The notes: generated by a model from the letters alone, not told the origin. A stretch of DNA of 64,000 nucleotides from Thermosediminibacteraceae bacterium (GCA_021890755.1 JAKKUQ010000007.1:1-64000), one strand, 5' to 3'; shown: positions 37,208 through 46,629, counted from the first letter of the stretch. Translations and numbers: made by a program.

Positions 37208-37681
37208 TTACCGAGTAACCTTGAAACTTCCTCGAACAACAAGAACTACATCAGTCTGCGCGATAAGTCCTCTCCCGTCATCTCGTGGCACAATGAGGAG
37301 ATGATTCTGGGGCGCTATTTCATCCTTTTTTAGGTCCTTACCATTGGTTACATCAGCTATGCCGCCTAATTCGCTGTCCACAACGACAGCTTTTCCGCTT
37401 CTTAATATTATTTCAGTCCCCTTTCCGGCTATTAAGCGTTCACCTTTATTCAAATTTACCACTTCAAAGCTTCCGGTTTGTTGCCCAATCGGTGAACTTC
37501 CACCTAAAGAACCTTTTAACTCAGCCACCACTTTATCCACATAACTTTTTGTCACAAGAGGGTCTTCTGCGGAACCAGGTTCTCCAATATTGGCCCTGCT
37601 TATCCCATAACCTAATAATAGTACCAAAGCTAAAGCTATCAGGATAATATTTGTAAACCTTCGCAATGTTTTCACCCCCAT
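37208..37681 (-). CDS. Hypothetical membrane-anchored protein
   Basis: 157 residues: one N-terminal TM segment (NIILIALALVLLLGYGI, ~11-27), then an extracytoplasmic domain starting with DPLVTKSYVDKVVAEL and continuing with beta-strand-like repeats (NLNKGERLIAGKGTEIILRSGKAVVV). The layout resembles small anchored proteins found beside surface-polymer genes, but I recognise no family. The ATG overlaps the end of prfB by a base or so, suggesting translation from the prfB transcript. Confidence 0.7.
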   Translation of the reverse strand: MGVKTLRRFTNIILIALALVLLLGYGISRANIGEPGSAEDPLVTKSYVDKVVAELKGSLGGSSPIGQQTGSFEVVNLNKGERLIAGKGTEIILRSGKAVVVDSELGGIADVTNGKDLKKDEIAPQNHLLIVPRDDGRGLIAQTDVVLVVRGSFKVTR

Positions 37682-37682
37682 C

Positions 37683-38784
37683 TTATCCCTGTGATTTCAT
37701 TTTGAGATATGCATTTATGAATACGTCAATATCCCCATCCATGACCGATTGAACGTTGCCTACTTCCACACCGGTTCTATGATCTTTCACCAAACTGTAC
37801 GGGTGAAATACATAGGACCTTATTTGGTTGCCCCAGGCAATTTCTTTTTGTTCGCCGCGCAGCTCTTTTATCTTCTTTTGTTGTTCTTCCATGTACAAAT
37901 TAAATAACTTCGCCTTTAATATCTTCATGGCGGTATTTTTGTTGCTCTGTTGCGAACGTTCGTTCTGACAAGTCACAACAATGCCTGTGGGCAAATGGGT
38001 AATTCGTACTGCCGATTCAGTCTTATTTACGTGTTGGCCGCCGGCTCCACCAGCTCTAAATGTTTCTATTTTCAAATCTTCGGGCTTTATCTCTATTTCT
38101 ATATCATCGTCTATTTCAGGAATAACGTCTACAGATGCAAAAGAAGTATGTCTTCTGCCGGCTGCGTCAAAGGGGGAAATCCTCACCAGCCTATGCACAC
38201 CCTGTTCTGCCCTAAGATATCCATAAGCATAAGGCCCTTCTATGAGGACGGTAACGCTTTTTATTCCTGCTTCTTCACCCGGCAGCATGTCCATAACCTT
38301 GACCCGGTAGCCCTTATCTTCGGCCCAGCGGGTGTACATTCGAAGTAACATTTGCACCCAGTCCTGAGCCTCGGTTCCCCCGGCACCGGCGTGGAGCGAA
38401 AGTATGGCATTATTTTTATCGTATTTACCATTTAGCAGGGTCTGAATTTTCATCTTTTCAAATTCTTTTTTGAACTTTTCGGCTTCATGGGTTATTTCCT
38501 TAAAAATCTCTTCATCAGCTGACTCAAGGCCTAGTTCTATAAGCGTCATCAAATCTTCCCATTTCTTTTTTATTGTCTCATACTTTTCTACAGTTTCTTT
38601 TAATTCATTTAAATTCTGGAGAACTTTCTGGGCTTCCTGGGGATCATCCCAAAAATTGGGCGCAAAGGTCTTTTCTTCTAGATTTTTGATTTCTTCTTTG
38701 AGCTTATCTATTTCAAAGAGCATCCCTCATCTCTTTTATTTGAACTTCGAAAGCTTCAATCTCACTTTTTAGCTCTTCCAGCAT
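37683..38784 (-). CDS. prfB: Peptide chain release factor 2, with programmed +1 frameshift
   Basis: Releases finished chains at UGA and UAA. The first frame (ATG 38784, eight bases after GGAGG) encodes 23 residues and meets TGA in CTT-TGA. Slipping +1 to CTT-GAA continues into the 343-residue main frame: 366 residues in all, the length of Bacillus RF2. It carries the RF2 tripeptide SPF (RISPFDAAGRRH) and the catalytic GGQ (AGGAGGQHVNKTESA). The frameshift is autoregulatory: low RF2 favours the slip. Reading only the main frame gives a false start at 38723. Confidence 0.95.
38713..38727 (-). promoter_or_regulatory. Programmed +1 frameshift site of prfB
   Basis: On the mRNA AGGGATGCTCTTTGA: an internal Shine-Dalgarno-like AGGG five bases before the slippery CUU, then the in-frame UGA at 38715-38713. 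The base after UGA is A rather than the common C. Confidence 0.92.
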
Positions 38785-38828
38785 CTTCATCGCCTCCGTT
38801 CGCTTTTAGATTAAAATTTAAATACAAA

Positions 38829-41336
38829 TCAGACAGCCCTGCCGCAGCATTTCTTGTATTTTTTGCCGCTGCCACAAGGACACGGATCGTTCCTCCCTAT
38901 CTTTTGACCCTTTCTCACGGGCTGGGGTTTTTCACCATCTCCGTGGGAGTACGAAAGGTTTCGGGCTACTTCCTTTCTTTGCGGTGCAGTTTTCAGCTGG
39001 ACCCTAAAAAGATACCTCAGTGTGTCTTCTTGGATATTCCTTATCATTTCCTGGAACATCTCGTAGCCCTCAATCTTGTATTCCACAAGCGGGTCTCTTT
39101 GGCCATACGCCCGAAGTCCTATGCCCTCCCGAAGCTGGTCCATGGCGTCAATGTGGTCCATCCACTTTTGGTCCACAACCCTGAGCATTATCACTCTTTC
39201 CAATTCTCGCATCGTTTCCTCGCCAATTTCTGCCTCTTTGTGGTCATAAGCTTCTAAAGCCCGCTTCACTAGTATATTCCTTATTTCTTCCCTGCTTATG
39301 TCTTCCTGATTAACCGAATCAATCACATTCTTTATTGTAAATATATCCGCATAATACTCAGCAAGACCTTTAATATCCCAATCTTCAGGATTGAGTTCCT
39401 TACTAACGTATATATCTAGCAAGCGGTCAACCACATCTTCTATCATTTGCTTTATACTGTCCTTCAGGTTTTCCTGTTCTAGAACCTTTCTTCTTTGAGA
39501 ATAAATTATTTCCCTTTGGGCATTCATTACATCGTCAAATTCGAGGACTTGCTTTCTTATTTCGAAGTTCCTTGCTTCCACCTTCTTTTGGGCATTCTCG
39601 ATAGCCTTTGTTATAAGCGGATGTTCAATAGGCTGGTCATCTTCAAGTCCTAAGCGGTCCATCAATCCCTTAATGCTATCGGATCCAAAGAGCCTCATCA
39701 GGTCATCTTCTAAAGAGACGTAGAACCTGGAAGAACCCGGATCTCCCTGTCTACCTGAACGGCCCCGGAGCTGGTTATCAATGCGCCGCGATTCGTGTCG
39801 TTCGGTGCCGATAACGTGCAGGCCTCCAAGTTCAGCTACTCCTTCTCCCAGCACGATATCGGTTCCGCGACCGGCCATATTGGTGGCGATCGTCACAGCT
39901 CCCCGCTGGCCTGCCCTTGCTATGATTTCGGCTTCTTTCTCGTGGTACTTAGCATTCAATACCTGGTGGGGGATGCCCCTCTTTTTCAGCATCTCACTCA
40001 ACATTTCGGATTTTTCTATGGATATGGTACCCACCAACACAGGCTGGCCTCTCCGATAACAGTCTTCGATTTCGCGGACCACTGCTTCGAATTTGGCCTT
40101 TTCTGTTTTAAATACTACATCAGGATAATCTATCCTGATCATCGGCTTATTGGTGGGAATCACCACTACGTCCATGCCGTATATCTTTCTGAACTCCTCT
40201 TCTTCGGTGGCAGCGGTACCCGTCATGCCCGCAAGCTTTTTGTACATGCGAAAGTAATTCTGGAAGGTTATGGTAGCAAGAGTTTTGCTCTCTCGCTCTA
40301 CCTTGACCCCTTCCTTTGCCTCGATAGCCTGATGGAGCCCTTCGCTGTACCTTCTGCCGTACATTAGCCTGCCGGTGAATTCATCGACTATTATAACTTG
40401 GCCATCTTTCACCACATAGTCCCTGTCCCTCTTCATAAGGGCATGAGCTTTAAGTGCTTGGTGGAAGTGGTGCAAAAGCTCGATGTTTTCTTCATCGTAA
40501 AGGTTGTTTACACCTAGGAATTCTTCAGCTTTTTTGATTCCGCTTTCGGTAGGTATTACGCTGTGTGCCTTTTCGTCAACTATATAATCCTCTCCGGCTT
40601 TTAACCTCGGCACAAAACGAGCAAATTTATAATAAATGTCAGTAGATTCTTCAGCCTGTCCTGATATAATTAGGGGTGTACGTGCTTCGTCTATCAGAAT
40701 GCTGTCTACTTCGTCGATGATGGCATAGTTCAGCTCCCTTTGGACAATATGCTCCTTATAAAGTACCATGTTATCCCTTAAATAATCAAATCCGAACTCG
40801 TTATTTGTACCGTAAGTTATATCTGCATTGTATGCTTTTTTTCTTTCTTCAAAATTAAGCCCGTGGACTATAAGGCCTACTTCAAGCCCCAAAAACTTGT
40901 AAATTACTCCCATCCACTCGCTGTCCCGTCGGGCCAGGTAATCGTTTACAGTAACTATGTGCACTCCTTTCCCGGTCAGGGCATTAAGATAGGCCGGCAT
41001 AGTAGCCACGAGCGTCTTTCCTTCTCCAGTTTTCATTTCAGCTATTCGGCCCTGGTGCAGTACTATACCACCCATCACCTGTACATCAAAAGGCCTCATG
41101 CCTAAGGTCCTTTTTGCCGCTTCTCTAACAACCGCAAAAGCCTCAGGCAAAAGGTCATCCAGGGTTTCTCCTGCAGCCAGTCTATTTTTAAACTCATTAG
41201 TTTTCTCTCGAAGCTGGCTATCGGATAGCACTTTTATTTTGGATTCCCAATCGTTAACCTTTTCCACTATAGGAATTAGCTTTTTAATCTCTCTTTCATT
41301 GGGATCGCCGAATATTTTTTTCAAGATCCCCAGCAT
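38829..41336 (-). CDS. secA: Preprotein translocase ATPase SecA
   Basis: Motor of Sec-dependent protein export. Walker A MKTGEGKT (~101-108), DEAD-box [17 protein letters not shown], helicase motif [15 protein letters not shown], and a C-terminal zinc site [14 protein letters not shown]. 835 residues is normal for Firmicutes SecA1. The ATG is preceded by GAGGTGAT. It lies upstream of prfB on the same strand, the classic secA-prfB order. Confidence 0.97.
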   Translation of the reverse strand: MLGILKKIFGDPNEREIKKLIPIVEKVNDWESKIKVLSDSQLREKTNEFKNRLAAGETLDDLLPEAFAVVREAAKRTLGMRPFDVQVMGGIVLHQGRIAEMKTGEGKTLVATMPAYLNALTGKGVHIVTVNDYLARRDSEWMGVIYKFLGLEVGLIVHGLNFEERKKAYNADITYGTNNEFGFDYLRDNMVLYKEHIVQRELNYAIIDEVDSILIDEARTPLIISGQAEESTDIYYKFARFVPRLKAGEDYIVDEKAHSVIPTESGIKKAEEFLGVNNLYDEENIELLHHFHQALKAHALMKRDRDYVVKDGQVIIVDEFTGRLMYGRRYSEGLHQAIEAKEGVKVERESKTLATITFQNYFRMYKKLAGMTGTAATEEEEFRKIYGMDVVVIPTNKPMIRIDYPDVVFKTEKAKFEAVVREIEDCYRRGQPVLVGTISIEKSEMLSEMLKKRGIPHQVLNAKYHEKEAEIIARAGQRGAVTIATNMAGRGTDIVLGEGVAELGGLHVIGTERHESRRIDNQLRGRSGRQGDPGSSRFYVSLEDDLMRLFGSDSIKGLMDRLGLEDDQPIEHPLITKAIENAQKKVEARNFEIRKQVLEFDDVMNAQREIIYSQRRKVLEQENLKDSIKQMIEDVVDRLLDIYVSKELNPEDWDIKGLAEYYADIFTIKNVIDSVNQEDISREEIRNILVKRALEAYDHKEAEIGEETMRELERVIMLRVVDQKWMDHIDAMDQLREGIGLRAYGQRDPLVEYKIEGYEMFQEMIRNIQEDTLRYLFRVQLKTAPQRKEVARNLSYSHGDGEKPQPVRKGQKIGRNDPCPCGSGKKYKKCCGRAV

Positions 41337-41372
41337 TTTATCACCTCAAAAAATTTCCGAAAAAATTTATAA

Positions 41373-41392
41373 GGAACCTTTTTATAGGTTCC
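41373..41392 (-). terminator. Intrinsic terminator upstream of secA
   Basis: On the minus strand GGAACCT pairs with AGGTTCC around a 6-base loop and is followed by TTATAAATTTTTTC. It ends the DUF5317/HD-GYP transcript. Confidence 0.8.
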
Positions 41393-41396
41393 CTTC

Positions 41397-41975
41397 CTAA
41401 TTCTTTTTTTCTATTTTATCACTTAAAGACTTCTTTTTCAACATAGCCTCCTGGACTAAGAAAAACACTCCTATTGCCATTAAAAGATCACCGATGCTAA
41501 ACACTTTCGGTCGCGGATAAGGCCTGGGCAGAGGAATGATATCGCCAAAAATCTTCAATCTAGTTGTAGATGTCATCGCCACATGATATGGATAATCAGG
41601 ATTGAAAAGGTCTGATTTGAATTCCTCCAACCCCGCCGCATCGACCGCCCATAGAGATACTGGCATCTTTCCGCCACTTGCAATTATTGCTAAAAAATTG
41701 AGCAAAACTCCAAGTGCGACCAGTCGCATGGGTTTCAGGTGCCAGTTTGAGCAAAGACCATACAACAAAAGCACATACGATGTTACCGATATCAACAACA
41801 TATACTCAGAAAAAAATTCTTTAAATGAGCTTTTCATAAATAAAGGAATATACCGGATGATGAACGAAAGAAATATAATTTCTACTTTCTTTAAAGGGAT
41901 TTCTGCCAGATTTTTAAATTTTCCCCTTCGTAAAATTCCTACTATTATTGAGAGAGCCATGAAATCAAGTAACAT
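41397..41975 (-). CDS. DUF5317 family membrane protein
   Basis: 192 residues, about five to six TM helices, with the family-like stretch SGGKMPVSLWAVDAAGLEEF in the extracytoplasmic part and a short basic tail. Function unknown. It overlaps the HD-GYP gene by 11 bases and is followed by a terminator, so it is the last gene of that unit. Pairing with a membrane-bound HD-GYP protein suggests it may sense or anchor something for the signalling protein. Confidence 0.8.
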   Translation of the reverse strand: MLLDFMALSIIVGILRRGKFKNLAEIPLKKVEIIFLSFIIRYIPLFMKSSFKEFFSEYMLLISVTSYVLLLYGLCSNWHLKPMRLVALGVLLNFLAIIASGGKMPVSLWAVDAAGLEEFKSDLFNPDYPYHVAMTSTTRLKIFGDIIPLPRPYPRPKVFSIGDLLMAIGVFFLVQEAMLKKKSLSDKIEKKN

Positions 41976-43221
41976 ATTCCCGGATTTTCTCCTTTTCCAA
42001 AACTTTTTTTAACGCCCTTACTACATTCGGCTGAAACTGCACCCCCGAACACTTTTCCAATTCCGCCGCTGCATCCTCAACTTTCCACGCCTTTCTGTAT
42101 GGCCTATCCGTAGTGAGGGCATCGAATACGTCTGCCACCGCTATTATCTGCGCACCTATCGGAATTTCTTCACCTTTTAGACCAAATGGGTAACCGCTTC
42201 CATCCATCCTCTCGTGATGGTATCTTATAAAAGAAGAAGCTTGAGCCAAAAAATCCACTTTTTGCACTATACTTGCCCCTACTTCGGGATGGGCTTTTAT
42301 CTTGGCAAACTCATCTTCTGATAATTTGCACGGTTTGTTTAAAATTTCCTCAGGAATACCTATTTTCCCAATGTCATGGAGAAGCGCGGCGTAGTGTAAA
42401 TTGCTTATAAAATCGTTATCCATCTTGAGTTCTTCCGCTATAGCCACCGCTAATCTCGCAACTCTTTCAGAATGCCCCCTCGTATATGGGTCCTTTGCCT
42501 CTATAGCTGTAGCTAGAGCTTGTATTGTTTCTAGATATACCTTTTTCATATCCATATACAATTTAAAAGAATGGCGAGCAATTAAAAGAGGGATTAGGAA
42601 TAGCACAAGCCCCAACGCTCCGTTGTTAATATATATTATCGCTAATAGAATTCCTAAAGGAGCAAGGGCTATATAGCTGGGAAGAGCCCATTTAAAATTC
42701 GTTGTATATATATATTTAATCGGTTTATTATAAAGTATAGCTAAACCGATTGTTAACAATCCTACATTTATCAAAAAATAGGCAATAATTAAAGAAAAAA
42801 AGCCTAAAAAACCGTTTTGAAGATTTATATACCCAGGATGTCCTCCTAATTCTTCGTAAACATAACCAGAACCTCCCACCATTATTATATATAAACTAAC
42901 ATTGAAAACCTTTTTATAAAAAGCATAACTGTCTATTTTTTGCCTTAGCTGAGATAATATTGCTGTAATAAAAGCAATCCATATAGTTGCTTTATACCCA
43001 AGGATCAAAATTGATCCAATAAATACCGCGAATCCTACAGTAACTGCTGCATCATTCATAAGTCTAACTGGTAAAATTTCCGCAAATAATGAGAGGAGAG
43101 TAAAAATAATGAAAGTTTTAACATCTACAGTATACAAAGTTTTATATGAAATTATTAAAAGATAAAGAGCAACTATTCCAATCGCACTAATATATAGAGT
43201 TGGTTTATCTGCTTTTAACAT
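41965..43221 (-). CDS. Membrane-bound HD-GYP domain protein (probable c-di-GMP phosphodiesterase)
   Basis: 418 residues. An eight-helix membrane sensor domain (~1-205) precedes an HD-GYP domain with all key residues: HSERVARLAVAIAEEL, LLHDIGKIGIP and HHERMDGSGYP, ending DVFDALTTDRPYRK. HD-GYP proteins hydrolyse cyclic di-GMP (or related dinucleotides). ATG seven bases after GGGGG. It lies downstream of a structured region with a 28-residue ORF and upstream of DUF5317. No GGDEF protein is in the window. Confidence 0.92.
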   Translation of the reverse strand: MLKADKPTLYISAIGIVALYLLIISYKTLYTVDVKTFIIFTLLSLFAEILPVRLMNDAAVTVGFAVFIGSILILGYKATIWIAFITAILSQLRQKIDSYAFYKKVFNVSLYIIMVGGSGYVYEELGGHPGYINLQNGFLGFFSLIIAYFLINVGLLTIGLAILYNKPIKYIYTTNFKWALPSYIALAPLGILLAIIYINNGALGLVLFLIPLLIARHSFKLYMDMKKVYLETIQALATAIEAKDPYTRGHSERVARLAVAIAEELKMDNDFISNLHYAALLHDIGKIGIPEEILNKPCKLSEDEFAKIKAHPEVGASIVQKVDFLAQASSFIRYHHERMDGSGYPFGLKGEEIPIGAQIIAVADVFDALTTDRPYRKAWKVEDAAAELEKCSGVQFQPNVVRALKKVLEKEKIREYVT

Positions 43222-43261
43222 TCAATTTCCCCCAACAAAAACTACTAAAATTAACATTAGT

Positions 43262-43458
43262 AAAAGGGCCGACACATTCTATTTTAAGCCATTCTAAAAT
43301 TAGCACCGCCGGCAAGGACAAGAGCCATCAATGCCAGCAAAATCTTTACAAGAGTAGCATTGATTTTCATTATTGCAGCCCCCTCCCGTCTACGGTGCTC
43401 TGCCCCACCGCTACTAGAGCAGGCCACAAGAAACCGCTCCGCTTCTGTCGGCCCTTTT
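43262..43458 (-). repeat. 197-bp structured element bounded by 13-bp perfect inverted repeats
   Basis: AAAAGGGCCGACA at 43262-43274 is the exact complement of 43446-43458. Inside, on the minus strand, there are further hairpins (GGCC...GGCC at the 5' end, TGCTCT/AGAGCA, CCG/CGG), then a strong Shine-Dalgarno and a 28-codon ORF. The closing stem ends in UUUU on the minus-strand RNA, like a large terminator. It is more GC-rich than the flanks. It may be an RNA regulator or a small mobile element. Confidence 0.55.
43284..43370 (-). CDS. 28-residue hydrophobic peptide
   Basis: MKINATLVKILLALMALVLAGG followed by ANFRMA. The ATG lies eight bases after AGGGGGG, one of the strongest Shine-Dalgarno sequences in the window. 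The sequence is a signal-peptide-like helix ending in small residues (LAGGA) with a short tail; there is no cysteine as in cyclic AgrD pheromones. It is enclosed in a structured inverted-repeat element between an unknown gene and the HD-GYP gene. Possible roles: leader peptide, secreted peptide signal, or small membrane toxin. It may also be unexpressed. Confidence 0.5.
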   Translation of the reverse strand: MKINATLVKILLALMALVLAGGANFRMA

Positions 43459-43463
43459 TTTAA

Positions 43464-44126
43464 CTACTCATTTTTTTCTTTTATAAGGAAACTTATTCTT
43501 CTATTCACAGCATTTAACACTGCCACAATAACGCTCTCCCCTTTATCATCTCTTAAAAGAGTTGACCCTAAAAAGGATTCCTCACTCCTATCAGTCATTA
43601 TAGATACAAGTACAGCGATAGCTTCTTTTTCTCCAATTCTAAAAGTATTAATATCCTCCAAAGAAATTATAAAATCCTTACCCAAGTACTGCTGAATAGC
43701 ATTAATAGTAGCCTGAGCAACAAGCTTTAAGAAACACTTAAAAGTTCCTGCTCCTGATGCCCTACCTTCATACACCCTATCCTCGGTGTCTTTCAAAGTT
43801 ACTGCAACCTCATAATTATAGTTGTTTTTCTTTACGTTTAAGCTATCAACTTTTAGACGAGATTCTATTCCTAAAATTTCATCCTTATTAAGCTGAGCCA
43901 CACTTATTTTTTTATGATCTATTTCTGAACCGAAAGTTGCTACAAGTGCCGACTCGATATCCCTCACTATTTGTTTCGGATTCCTGTTAGAATTAGCCAA
44001 CACATGGATCTCGGATATTTTACCATCAGGCGTTGTAATAATTTTGGCGGAAACTACATCTTTGATCCTTTTTATGATCTCCTCATAATGCCTAATAATT
44101 TCCTCTCTATTTAAATTTTCCCCCAT
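43464..44126 (-). CDS. Conserved-looking hypothetical protein upstream of the HD-GYP gene
   Basis: 220 residues, soluble, no signal peptide. Two parts can be seen: a small alpha/beta unit at ~1-75 (IKDVVSAKIITTPDGKISEIHVLANSNRNPKQIVRDIESAL) and a second at ~95-215 (YEVAVTLKDTEDRVYEGRASGAGTF, FRIGEKEAIAVLVSIMT). Periodic V/I strands around GAGTFKCFLKLVAQATINAIQQYLG suggest a ligand-binding alpha/beta fold. I do not recognise the family. I chose the ATG at 44126 (MGENLNREE), five bases after GGAGGG. Confidence 0.65.
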   Translation of the reverse strand: MGENLNREEIIRHYEEIIKRIKDVVSAKIITTPDGKISEIHVLANSNRNPKQIVRDIESALVATFGSEIDHKKISVAQLNKDEILGIESRLKVDSLNVKKNNYNYEVAVTLKDTEDRVYEGRASGAGTFKCFLKLVAQATINAIQQYLGKDFIISLEDINTFRIGEKEAIAVLVSIMTDRSEESFLGSTLLRDDKGESVIVAVLNAVNRRISFLIKEKNE

Positions 44127-44299
44127 ACGATCCCTCCGTAACATCCCAATATATACAATTCGACCATAATTTGTAATTTCCTTCTGTAACAATAAAATTT
44201 TAAGAAAAAAATTTATGTTACAACACAACACTATGTTAATAGCCGGAACCGTTGAGGGGTAAAAATCATATTTTATAAAAAGACGAAAGAAGGCTCGGG

Positions 44300-44551
44300 A
44301 TGATAGACATGCGCGTTACAACTCTCGATAAACTTCCCATCGGAAAGACCGGTAAAATAGTCTCAATTTTACACAAAGGACTCACCCGCCGAAGGCTGTT
44401 GGACCTCGGCTTCGTCCCCGGTACGCTCATTACTGCTTATTTTTCAAGCTTCACTGGCGACCCGGTAGCCTATAGGATTCGCGGAACCACCATCGCCCTT
44501 CGTAGAGAGGATGCCTCAAAAATATTAATAAATATAGAAGAAAATTTATAG
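44300..44551 (+). CDS. feoA: Ferrous iron transport protein FeoA
   Basis: 83 residues with the SH3-like FeoA fold: LPIGKTGKIVSI, RRRLLDLGFVPGTLI and RGTTIALRREDASKILI. FeoA supports the FeoB iron channel from the cytoplasm. It is followed after one base by the FeoB GTPase gene. I saw no convincing Fur or IdeR box upstream; a TGTAACA/TGTTACA inverted repeat is present near 44185-44222 but its meaning is unclear. Confidence 0.93.
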   Translation: MIDMRVTTLDKLPIGKTGKIVSILHKGLTRRRLLDLGFVPGTLITAYFSSFTGDPVAYRIRGTTIALRREDASKILINIEENL

Positions 44552-44552
44552 G

Positions 44553-45368
44553 GTGAGGAATATGGACTTTTTTATACCCTATGGCAATTTCCCCAGGCCT
44601 CTTGTGGCCCTCGCAGGAAATCCAAATACCGGGAAGAGTACGATTTTCAACGCTTTAACCGGGTTAAAACAGCACACCGGCAACTGGACTGGTAAGACCG
44701 TAACCCTGGCCCAGGGAAGTTTTTTCTACAACAATATAAAGTTTTGCATCGTCGACCTTCCGGGTACTTACTCCCTCCTTGCCAATTCGCCGGAAGAAGA
44801 GGTAGCTCGCAATTTTATCCTACTCCAAAAGCCCGACGTCATAGTGGTTATAACCGACGCAACCTGCCTTGAGCGAAACCTTAATCTGGTGCTTCAGGTA
44901 ATGGAGATTACCGACCGGATTATAGTGTGTGTGAATTTAATAGACGAGGCAAAGAAAAAAGGAATATTTGTGGATGAAAGCATTCTTTCAAAGGAATTGG
45001 GGGTCCCCGTAATTTTAACTGCTGCCCGCACGGGGTTAGGCTTACAAGAACTAAAAGAAATGATTTTCAAAGTATATTCCGGAAAAATAAAACCCTCACC
45101 ACAAAGAATCAATTACGGCAAAGAGGTTGAAAAGGCAATCGCAGAGCTGATACCTTTCATTGAAAATAAATTTTCAGGCACTATCAATCCAAGGTGGGCT
45201 GCATTGAGTATAATATCAGGCGATTATTCCATCAAAGACCTAGAAGAACTTGTGAAAAAGAGCGAAAACAACCGGGAGGAAAGCACCCATGGATTATTTA
45301 AAAGATATAATTGTGGAGAAAATATACGAAAAAGCCCAGTGCATAGCACAAAAGGCAGTAAGATATGA
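44553..45368 (+). CDS. feoB: FeoB GTPase part (small G domain protein)
   Basis: 271 residues: G1 GNPNTGKST (~23-31), switch HTGNWTGKTV, G3 DLPGTYSL, G4 NLID, G5-like TAARTG, then the helical linker. This is the cytoplasmic half of FeoB, which drives ferrous iron (or related metal) uptake. It lacks the membrane part, which is encoded in the +1 frame by the next gene. The last ~26 residues, read in the overlap, look random. Either the protein is naturally split or one base has been gained near 45254-45290. Confidence 0.88.
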   Translation: MRNMDFFIPYGNFPRPLVALAGNPNTGKSTIFNALTGLKQHTGNWTGKTVTLAQGSFFYNNIKFCIVDLPGTYSLLANSPEEEVARNFILLQKPDVIVVITDATCLERNLNLVLQVMEITDRIIVCVNLIDEAKKKGIFVDESILSKELGVPVILTAARTGLGLQELKEMIFKVYSGKIKPSPQRINYGKEVEKAIAELIPFIENKFSGTINPRWAALSIISGDYSIKDLEELVKKSENNREESTHGLFKRYNCGENIRKSPVHSTKGSKI

Positions 45369-46623
45369 CAAGTTCCAGGAAGACATCGATAAAAAGATAG
45401 ATTTGCTACTTACATCTAAAGCCACAGGAATTTTATCCATGCTATTGCTTTTAAGTGTTATTTTCTGGCTTACGCTCGTTGGAGCAAATTATCCTTCCCA
45501 ACTCCTCGCAAAGATTCTTTTTGTTATCGAGGGTTATCTTGAAAGATTTCTCCATCAAATTGGGTTACCTGGTGTGGTCAACGATTTTTTAGTTGACGGA
45601 ATGTATAGAACCATGGCTTGGGTTGTATCAGTAATGCTACCTCCCCTGGCGATATTTTTCCCTTTATTTACTTTTTTGGAGGAATTAGGGTATTTGCCGC
45701 GTATTGCCTTCAATTTAGACTATTTTTTTAAAAAAGCGGGCACGCAGGGAAAGCAAGCCCTCGCTATGAGCATGGGTTTTGGATGTAATGCCGTCGGGGT
45801 TACATGCTGCCGGATAATAAACTCGCCACGGGAACGCATGATAGCAATACTTACCAACAGCTTTGTGCCCTGTAACGGCCGTTTCCCAACGCTGATGCTT
45901 CTTGCCTACCTTTTTATAGGAGGTATTATGCCAAATCTTGGGCGAATGCTTGCTTCCCTTGCCGTAGCAGGATTAGTTGTCTTTGGAATATTAATAACTC
46001 TCCTTGTATCGAAACTACTTTCTTCTACTTTCCTCAAAGGTCTACCCTCTTCCTTTATCCTTGAACTTCCACCGTATCGCGTACCCCATATAGGTCACAT
46101 AATAATTCGCTCCATATATGAGCGCACTTTATTGGTCCTGGGACGGGCTATTGCAGTAGCAGCTCCTGCCGGAGGAATAATCTGGCTTTTGGCTAACATA
46201 AAATTTGAAAACCAAAATCTTTTAGCTAATGCTGCAGCTTTACTGGACCCTCTCGGCCGACTTGCGGGTCTTGATGGTTACATTCTACTGGCTTTTATCG
46301 CAGGGTCACCAGCTAACGAAATAGTTCTGCCAATACTTCTTATGGGGTATCTTGCTCAAGGAACTATGGTTTCACCCGATGAATTAACAGGCTTAAAGGA
46401 ATTATTGGAAAGCTATGGCTGGACTACCCTAACTGCTATAAATACCATGTTGTTTTCTCTGCTTCACTTTCCCTGTGCTACTACACTTTGGACCATAAAA
46501 AGCGAAACAGGAGGGGCAAGGTGGGCGGTTTTCGCAGCAGTTCTTACGACATCGCTTGCATTTCTTGTTTGTTTTCTAACCTCGTCTCTTTACAGGCTGT
46601 TTTCTTGGATTATTAAATTGTAA
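45289..46623 (+). CDS. feoB: FeoB membrane part (nucleoside-recognition/Gate domains)
   Basis: 444 residues, about nine to ten TM helices with two Gate domains: GFGCNAVGVTCCRIINSPRERMIAILTNSFVPCNGRFP and AGSPANEIVLPILLMGYL. These motifs line the ion path in FeoB. Its ATG has GGGAGG nine bases upstream and lies 80 bases before the end of the GTPase gene. A separate GTPase gene and membrane gene are known for this FeoB subtype in clostridia, which favours a natural split. It ends just before a bidirectional terminator. Confidence 0.87.
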   Translation: MDYLKDIIVEKIYEKAQCIAQKAVRYDKFQEDIDKKIDLLLTSKATGILSMLLLLSVIFWLTLVGANYPSQLLAKILFVIEGYLERFLHQIGLPGVVNDFLVDGMYRTMAWVVSVMLPPLAIFFPLFTFLEELGYLPRIAFNLDYFFKKAGTQGKQALAMSMGFGCNAVGVTCCRIINSPRERMIAILTNSFVPCNGRFPTLMLLAYLFIGGIMPNLGRMLASLAVAGLVVFGILITLLVSKLLSSTFLKGLPSSFILELPPYRVPHIGHIIIRSIYERTLLVLGRAIAVAAPAGGIIWLLANIKFENQNLLANAAALLDPLGRLAGLDGYILLAFIAGSPANEIVLPILLMGYLAQGTMVSPDELTGLKELLESYGWTTLTAINTMLFSLLHFPCATTLWTIKSETGGARWAVFAAVLTTSLAFLVCFLTSSLYRLFSWIIKL

Positions 46624-46629
46624 AAAAGA

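Noticed and set aside
38713-38715. TGA in prfB as a third selenocysteine
   Set aside because: The reading frame changes by +1 after CTT, the known RF2 frameshift; the zero frame after TGA is not RF2.
43371-43463. c-di-GMP-I or II riboswitch upstream of the HD-GYP gene
   Set aside because: The conserved cores of these riboswitches are not present, and a peptide ORF follows directly.
44185-44222. TGTAACA/TGTTACA inverted repeat as a metal-regulator box for feoA
   Set aside because: The 24-base spacing and sequence do not fit Fur, IdeR or MntR sites; kept only as a note.
45254-45368. FeoB break as Sec or stop-codon read-through
   Set aside because: The two parts are in different frames, so a stop codon cannot explain the split.
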